From: Sphingomonas sp. BGYR3
GTDB taxonomy: Bacteria > Pseudomonadota > Alphaproteobacteria > Sphingomonadales > Sphingomonadaceae
Assembly (NCBI RefSeq): GCF_025153455.1
Contig: NZ_JANZNT010000001.1
Location: 930,001-994,000 of the forward strand
DNA: 64,000 nucleotides
Direction: 5' to 3'
Made by a program: the position numbers and the translations under genes
The notes under the pieces: generated by a model
What the model saw: the letters and a program-made list of their open reading frames with translations, nothing else
Database searches by the model: none
What the model was told of the DNA's origin: nothing
In this document: piece by piece, positions 59,387 to 64,000 of the stretch
Layout of the letters: every line of letters begins with the position of its first letter
How positions within the stretch are numbered: position 1 is the stretch's first letter

Positions 59387-60667
59387 ATGGAACAGGCGGT
59401 GTCGCCGGACAGCACGGTCAGAAAGATTACCGCGCGGCTGATGCCGATCCTGTGCGTGATGTATCTGCTGGCCTATATCGACCGGCAGAACGTCTCCTAT
59501 GCCAAGCTGGAGATGGTCGATGCGCTCGGCCTGTCGGAGGCCGCCTATGGCCTGGGCGCTAGCCTGTTCTTTCTCGGCTATTTCCTGTTCGAGGCACCGG
59601 CCAACCTGATCCTGTCGCGGGTCGGCGCGCGGCTGTGGTTCGCGCGGATCATGCTGACCTGGGGCGCGATCACCGTGGCGCTCGGCTTCACGCAGAACAC
59701 CGCAATGTTCTATGTGCTGCGCTTTCTGCTGGGCGTGGCGGAGGCGGGTTTCTTTCCCGGCGTGCTGTATCTGCTGACCTTGTGGTTTCCCCAGGCGCGG
59801 CGGGCGCAGATGGTCGGGCTGTTCATGATCGCCAGCGCCTTTGCCAACGCCGCAGGATCGCTCGTCGGCGGTGCACTGCTGGAACTGGACGGAGCGGCCG
59901 GGCTGGCGGGATGGCAATGGGTGTTCGTCGCGACGGGCATCCCCGCCATCCTGATGGTGCCGGTGGTGCTGATGAAACTGCCCAGCACGCCGGGCGAGGC
60001 ACGCTGGCTGACCGATGCGGAAAAATCCTGGCTGGCGGCGACGCTGGCCGCAGAGGCTCCGCCGGAACGGGCCGGGGAATCGGCGTGGCGGGCGCTGGCC
60101 GATCCGCGCGTGCTATTGCTGGCGATCCTGTATTTCGGGATGCCGCTGGGTGCCTATGGACTCAGCTACTGGTTGCCGACCATCGTCAAGGCGTTCGGTG
60201 CGTCCAACCTTCAGAACGGGGCGCTGAACGTCATCCCCTGGCTGTTCGTTGCCGTGGCGCTGTGGGCAGTGCCGCGCCATGCGGCCCGACATGGTGCGAG
60301 CCGGTGGCACATTGCCGGGCCGCTGCTGATCGCTGCCGCCAGCCTGATGGGCAGCGTGCTGCTGCCCGGTGCAGGGTTCAAATTCGCCTGCCTGTGCATC
60401 GCGGCGGCGGCGGTGTTTTCAGCTCAGCCGGTGTTCTGGAGCGTGCCGCAAGGGTTGCTGCGCGGCGCCCATGCCGCAACCGGGCTGGCGGTGATCAACT
60501 CGGTCGGCAATCTTGGGGGCTTTGCCGCCCAGAACGCGGTGCCGATGGTGCGCGACGCGACCGGCAGCACCCTGGCCCCGATGGCGATGCTGGCGGGTGC
60601 GCTGACCATTGCGGCGATCGGCTTTCTGATCGCCCTGCCCCGGATGGGTGTGGGGCGCGCCCGCTAA
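59387..60667 (+). CDS. MFS transporter, ACS (anion:cation symporter) family
   Basis: This 426-residue protein has twelve predicted hydrophobic segments and the ACS-family hallmark YIDRQNVSYAK in the first loop, with GYFLFEAPANLILSRVGARLW following. This group includes sugar-acid and hexuronate transporters such as ExuT and GudP. The ATG at 59387 has GAGGGG upstream. It is convergent with manD, 4 bp apart. With ManD and a GntR-type regulator next door, uptake of mannonate or a related acid is likely, but this is inference. Confidence 0.88.
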   Translation: MEQAVSPDSTVRKITARLMPILCVMYLLAYIDRQNVSYAKLEMVDALGLSEAAYGLGASLFFLGYFLFEAPANLILSRVGARLWFARIMLTWGAITVALGFTQNTAMFYVLRFLLGVAEAGFFPGVLYLLTLWFPQARRAQMVGLFMIASAFANAAGSLVGGALLELDGAAGLAGWQWVFVATGIPAILMVPVVLMKLPSTPGEARWLTDAEKSWLAATLAAEAPPERAGESAWRALADPRVLLLAILYFGMPLGAYGLSYWLPTIVKAFGASNLQNGALNVIPWLFVAVALWAVPRHAARHGASRWHIAGPLLIAAASLMGSVLLPGAGFKFACLCIAAAAVFSAQPVFWSVPQGLLRGAHAATGLAVINSVGNLGGFAAQNAVPMVRDATGSTLAPMAMLAGALTIAAIGFLIALPRMGVGRAR

Positions 60668-60671
60668 AGCG

Positions 60672-61880
60672 TCACCAGTTCCACATTGCCCCGTCCTGCA
60701 ACCGCGCAATGGGCAGCTGAGCCGGTTTGTAGGGGAATTTGGCCGCCATCTCCTCGTCGATCTCGACACCATGGCCGGGCACATCGCCGGGGTGCAGATA
60801 TCCGTCGGAAAAGCTGTAGGCATGCGGGAAGACCGCGTCGGTTTCCGGGGTGTGGCGCATATATTCCTGAATGCCGAAATTGGGCACCCACAGGTCGAAA
60901 TGCAGGGCGCAGCCCATGGTCACAGGCGACAGGTCGGTCGCGCCATGGCAGCCGGTGCGCACCTGATACATCGCGGCATAATCGGCGACGCGGCGCAGGT
61001 GCGTGATGCCGCCCGATCCAACCACAGTCATGCGGATATAATCAATCAACTGATCGCGGATCAGGTCCTTTGCATCCCAGATCGTGTTGAAAATCTCGCC
61101 CACCGCCAGCGGCGTCACGGTATGCTGTCGCACCAGGCGAAAGGCGTCCTGATTTTCCGCCGGGGTGCAATCCTCCATCCAGAACAGGCGGGACGGCTCC
61201 AGCGCCTTGCCCAGCCGCGCCGCCTCGATCGGGGTCAGGCGGTGATGCACATCGTGCAGCAGTTCGATGTCGTGGCCGTGCTTGTCGCGCAGCGCCTCGA
61301 ACAGCTTGGGCGCATAATTGAGATAGGCGGGCGTATTCCACAGCGTTTCGGTGGGAAGCGCCGCATCGGCGGGTTCGTAATACAGGTCGCCGCGCGCCAC
61401 GCCATAGGCACCCTTGACGCCCGGAATGCCCGACTGTGCCCGGATGGCCTTGTACCCCATGTCGCGATACCGGCCGACCGCCTCGACTGTCTCGTCAATG
61501 TCGGCGCCATTGGCATGACCATAGACGAGCACGCCGTCGCGGCTGGCCCCGCCCAGCAGGTCATACAGCGGCATCCCCGCTGCCTTTGCCTTGATATCCC
61601 AAAGCGCCATGTCGACGGCGGCAATCGCCCGCATCGTCACGGGGCCACGCCGCCAATAGGCGCCGCGATACAGAAACTGCCAGATATCCTCGATCCGGCG
61701 GGCATCGCGTCCGATCAGATTGGGACAGACATGGTCGGTCAGATAGGCGGCGACAGCCAGTTCGCGGCCGTTTAGCGTTGCATCACCGATCCCGGTCTGG
61801 CCGCCCTCCACCTCGATCTTCAGCGTGACGAAATTGCGGCCGGGACAGGTGACGATGACCCTGGCTGACGTAATCCGCAT
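60672..61880 (-). CDS. manD: D-mannonate dehydratase (enolase superfamily)
   Basis: ManD removes water from D-mannonate to give 2-keto-3-deoxy-gluconate in hexuronate breakdown. The 402-residue protein is the same length as the Novosphingobium enzyme as I remember it. It shares [93 protein letters not shown] and [11 protein letters not shown]. Start ATG 61880 gives this length; an upstream extension has no family match. It is divergent from the GntR-type gene with dyad elements between them. Confidence 0.93.
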   Translation of the reverse strand: MRITSARVIVTCPGRNFVTLKIEVEGGQTGIGDATLNGRELAVAAYLTDHVCPNLIGRDARRIEDIWQFLYRGAYWRRGPVTMRAIAAVDMALWDIKAKAAGMPLYDLLGGASRDGVLVYGHANGADIDETVEAVGRYRDMGYKAIRAQSGIPGVKGAYGVARGDLYYEPADAALPTETLWNTPAYLNYAPKLFEALRDKHGHDIELLHDVHHRLTPIEAARLGKALEPSRLFWMEDCTPAENQDAFRLVRQHTVTPLAVGEIFNTIWDAKDLIRDQLIDYIRMTVVGSGGITHLRRVADYAAMYQVRTGCHGATDLSPVTMGCALHFDLWVPNFGIQEYMRHTPETDAVFPHAYSFSDGYLHPGDVPGHGVEIDEEMAAKFPYKPAQLPIARLQDGAMWNW

Positions 61881-61931
61881 GATCCCGACTCCCTGTGCTG
61901 CCGACCCTGCCGGCTGGATACCCAATGCGTT

Positions 61932-61994
61932 GACCATATGATATTGGTCTGTCAAGTTCAGCGAATTGTCCTGACCAATTTGGTTGGACGACCA
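61932..61994. promoter_or_regulatory. Group of dyads between manD and the GntR regulator, probable operator
   Basis: Three overlapping inverted repeats lie in the divergent gap: GACCA/TGGTC (61932-61936 with 61945-61949), TTGTCCTGACCAA (61966-61978, close to the TTGGT-N3-ACCAA type used by FadR-subfamily GntR regulators) and TGGT/ACCA (61981-61984 with 61991-61994). They are well placed to control both genes. Binding by the adjacent regulator is inferred. Confidence 0.55.
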
Positions 61995-62002
61995 CATGGC
62001 GG

Positions 62003-62806
62003 ATGCTGGCGATGACGGACAATGCGAAACCCGGCCGGGCACCGCGGCTGTATCAGCAGGTGGCAGAGCGGCTGACCCGGGCGATTGCGGCGGGTACCCA
62101 TGCGGTTGGCGACCGCCTGCCCGCCGAGCGGGAACTGGCCGCCGCCTATGCCGTCAGCCGACCGACGGTGCGTGAGGCGATCATCGCGCTGGAGCTGGAC
62201 GGACGGGTCGAGGTGCGCGTCGGATCGGGCGTCTATGTGATCCAGCCCCGGCCCCCCGCGGCTACTGCGCCGATGGACGTGGGCGCGTTCGAACTGACCG
62301 AGGCGCGGCTGCTGATCGAGGGCGAGACGGCGGCGCTGGCCGCCAGCCTGATCACCGAGGCAGAACTGGCCGAGCTGGACCGGCTGCTTGCCGAAATGGC
62401 AGCGGCGGTGGAGGCGGACCGCCAGGCCGGGCATCCGACGGGTGGGCCCCGCATGGACGAATTGCTGGATGAACAATTCCACCTGACCATTGCGCGCGCG
62501 ACGCAGAACAGCGCGCTGGCCGCGACGGTCGAACAGCTGTGGCAGACGCGCAATCGCTCGCCGCAATGTGCCCGCCTGTTCGAAAAATCGCGCGACTGGG
62601 GCGTGCGGCCGGTGGTGGCCGAACATCGCGCCATCCTGGATGCGCTGCGGTCACGCGATCCGGCCCGCGCCCGCGCGGCAATGCGCGATCACCTGAGCCG
62701 CGTGCTCCATTACATGCTGGATGCAACGGAGGTGGAGGCAGTGGCGGCAGCCCGCGCCAATGCTGCCGCCCGCCGCCGCCGGTTCGCGGGACGACCCACG
62801 GAATAA
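62003..62806 (+). CDS. GntR/FadR-family transcriptional regulator with FCD domain
   Basis: This 267-residue protein has an N-terminal GntR winged HTH ([58 protein letters not shown]) and a C-terminal all-helical FCD ligand domain ([18 protein letters not shown] onward, with [18 protein letters not shown]). UxuR/ExuR-like regulators of this type sense hexuronates or their products. The two ATGs at 62003 and 62012 are both plausible. It is divergent from manD, making it the likely repressor of that gene. Confidence 0.9.
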   Translation: MLAMTDNAKPGRAPRLYQQVAERLTRAIAAGTHAVGDRLPAERELAAAYAVSRPTVREAIIALELDGRVEVRVGSGVYVIQPRPPAATAPMDVGAFELTEARLLIEGETAALAASLITEAELAELDRLLAEMAAAVEADRQAGHPTGGPRMDELLDEQFHLTIARATQNSALAATVEQLWQTRNRSPQCARLFEKSRDWGVRPVVAEHRAILDALRSRDPARARAAMRDHLSRVLHYMLDATEVEAVAAARANAAARRRRFAGRPTE

Positions 62807-62845
62807 GCCGATTTCGGCACGACTGGGGATGGAACAGATGGTCGC

Positions 62846-62920
62846 TGGCTGGGGCGGCAGGATTCGAACCTACGAATGCCGGTACCAAAAACCGGTGCCT
62901 TACCGCTTGGCGACGCCCCA
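62846..62920 (-). tRNA. tRNA-Gln (anticodon TTG)
   Basis: A complete cloverleaf is encoded on the minus strand with a TGGGGCG/CGCCCCA acceptor stem and the anticodon stem CCGGT/ACCGG around loop TTTTGGT, giving anticodon TTG. The genomic CCA is at 62846-62848. The D arm GCCAAGCGGTAAGGC matches the E. coli glutamine tRNA type. Confidence 0.93.
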
Positions 62921-62980
62921 GCAGGCGACAGGGCGGCGTCTCTAGCGATAGATGCCGCGCACGTCAAAGGGGATGGTCAA

Positions 62981-64000
62981 TTAAAGGATGCGTTCCACCC
63001 AGCCATGGGGGTCGGGTGCCTCGCCGCGCTGGATCGCGACCAGCCGTTCCCGGATGCCCTGAGTGACCATGCCCGGGCCGCCATTGCCGATCCGGAAATC
63101 GATATCATGGCCGCGAACCGACCCGATCGGCGTCACCACCGCCGCCGTGCCGCAGGCAAAAGCTTCGCGCAGCCGGCCCGACTGGCTGTCCGCGCACCAC
63201 TGATCCAGGGAATAGCGTTCCTCGCGAACCGCAACGCCCATATCAGCGGCCAGCGTCAGGATGGCATCGCGGGTGATGCCGGGCAGGATCGTACCGGTCA
63301 GCGGGGGCGTGATCATGGTGCCGTCATCGAACACGAAAAACGTGTTCATGCCGCCCAGTTCCTCGATCCAGCGGCGCTCGACCGCGTCCAGGAACACGAC
63401 CTGATCGCATCCCTGTTCGATTGCCTCGGCCTGCGCCACCAGGCTGGCGGCATAATTGCCACCGCATTTGGCAGCGCCCGTGCCGCCCGCCGCCGCGCGC
63501 GTATAATCCTGGCTCACCCACAGCGACACGGCCGGCGTCCCGCCCTTGAAATAGGCACCAGCCGGCGATGCGATCACGCAATAGAGATATTCCTTGGCCG
63601 GACGCACGCCCAGAAACACCTCCGACGCGAACATGAACGGCCGCAGATAGAGCGATCCGCCGTCGATGGCGGGGATCCAGTCGCGATCAATGCTGACCAG
63701 TTCGCGGACCGATTGAAGGAACAGGTCGGCGGGCAATTGCGGCATTGCCAGACGCGCGGCCGATTGCTGGAACCGGTGCGCGTTGCGGTCGGGCCGGAAC
63801 AGGGTGACGCCGCCATCAGCAGTGCGATACGCCTTCAGCCCCTCGAAAATCTCCTGCGCGTAATGCAGCACCGATGCAGCGGGATCGAGCGCGATGGGCG
63901 CGCGCGCACGGATGGCGGCGTCGTGCCAGCCGCGATCCTCGCTGTAGCGGATGATGGCCATGTGATCGGTGAACAGCTTGCCGAATCCGGGATTGGCGAG
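62981..64000 (-). CDS. ilvE: Branched-chain amino acid aminotransferase (N-terminus beyond window)
   Basis: IlvE transfers the amino group in the last step of valine, leucine and isoleucine synthesis. The readable part is 339 residues: YAQEIFEGLKAYR, RPFMFASEVFLGVRP, the PLP lysine region AAKCGGNYAASL, FLDAVERRWIEELGGMNTFFVF and REAFACGTAAVVTPIG. The frame is open to the window edge, and the residues before the ATG at 63961 (LANPGFGKLFTDH) belong to the family, so the true start is outside the window. It is the longer, bacterial BCAT type. Confidence 0.93.
   Translation of the reverse strand, partial: LANPGFGKLFTDHMAIIRYSEDRGWHDAAIRARAPIALDPAASVLHYAQEIFEGLKAYRTADGGVTLFRPDRNAHRFQQSAARLAMPQLPADLFLQSVRELVSIDRDWIPAIDGGSLYLRPFMFASEVFLGVRPAKEYLYCVIASPAGAYFKGGTPAVSLWVSQDYTRAAAGGTGAAKCGGNYAASLVAQAEAIEQGCDQVVFLDAVERRWIEELGGMNTFFVFDDGTMITPPLTGTILPGITRDAILTLAADMGVAVREERYSLDQWCADSQSGRLREAFACGTAAVVTPIGSVRGHDIDFRIGNGGPGMVTQGIRERLVAIQRGEAPDPHGWVERIL

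Overview
The window looks like a chromosomal segment of a GC-rich alphaproteobacterium, most likely Sphingomonas or a close relative. The housekeeping block gyrA, rimO, pepA-like, tpiA, ppiD, trpE/trpG/trpD/trpC, moaC, moeA, lexA, comEC, gltX, gltA has a sphingomonad-like order and protein style. The mannonate dehydratase closely resembles the Novosphingobium enzyme. The SOS box upstream of lexA is the alphaproteobacterial GTTC-N7-GTTC type.

Positions 1-21544 are an integrated genomic island. A 24-bp copy of the tRNA-Pro 3' end (1-24) repeats exactly inside an intact tRNA-Pro(TGG) gene (21515-21591). A tyrosine integrase lies just inside the left end, and tandem 12-bp repeats lie 56-61 bp inside both ends. 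The left part holds decayed IS5-like and IS3-like transposase pieces, a dense cluster of six GANTC sites, three small unknown genes (two of them mutual paralogues) and a 17-bp perfect hairpin.

The core of the island is a leftward defence-like block, read 19859 to 4539. It contains a type III-like restriction subunit, a protein with a PD-(D/E)XK-like motif, a large adenine-type DNA methyltransferase, a small basic protein and a UvrD-like helicase with a RelE-like N-terminus. These five genes overlap by a few bases at each junction. They are followed by a 1566-aa DUF4011/SF1 helicase/DUF3320 protein with a nuclease domain, and by a fragment of the RNA-repair enzyme Pnkp cut exactly at ligase motif I. 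A DUF3883 gene reads away from the block at the right end. The inferred role is restriction of foreign DNA, and the gene combination is the best candidate here for a little-described system. The central recognition region of the methyltransferase is much more AT-rich than its flanks, as expected after a specificity swap.

From 21.6 kb on the sequence is ordinary chromosome: tRNA-Ile(CAT); a polysaccharide deacetylase with a histidine-kinase-like protein; an Lrp regulator; a TPR protein; yaaA; an SDR; gyrA; katG facing rimO; two small envelope proteins; an aminopeptidase; tpiA; ppiD; the tryptophan genes merged with molybdopterin genes; lexA; comEC; gltX; and gltA. A DUF2336 plus kinase-like pair follows. 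The right end holds a sugar-acid or cell-wall cluster (NamZ-like, DOMON-like, MFS transporter, ManD, GntR regulator), tRNA-Gln(TTG) and an incomplete branched-chain aminotransferase gene running off the window.

Two histidine-kinase-like proteins are degenerate in complementary ways: one keeps the H-box but lacks ATPase motifs, the other keeps the ATPase but has Arg in place of the phospho-acceptor His.
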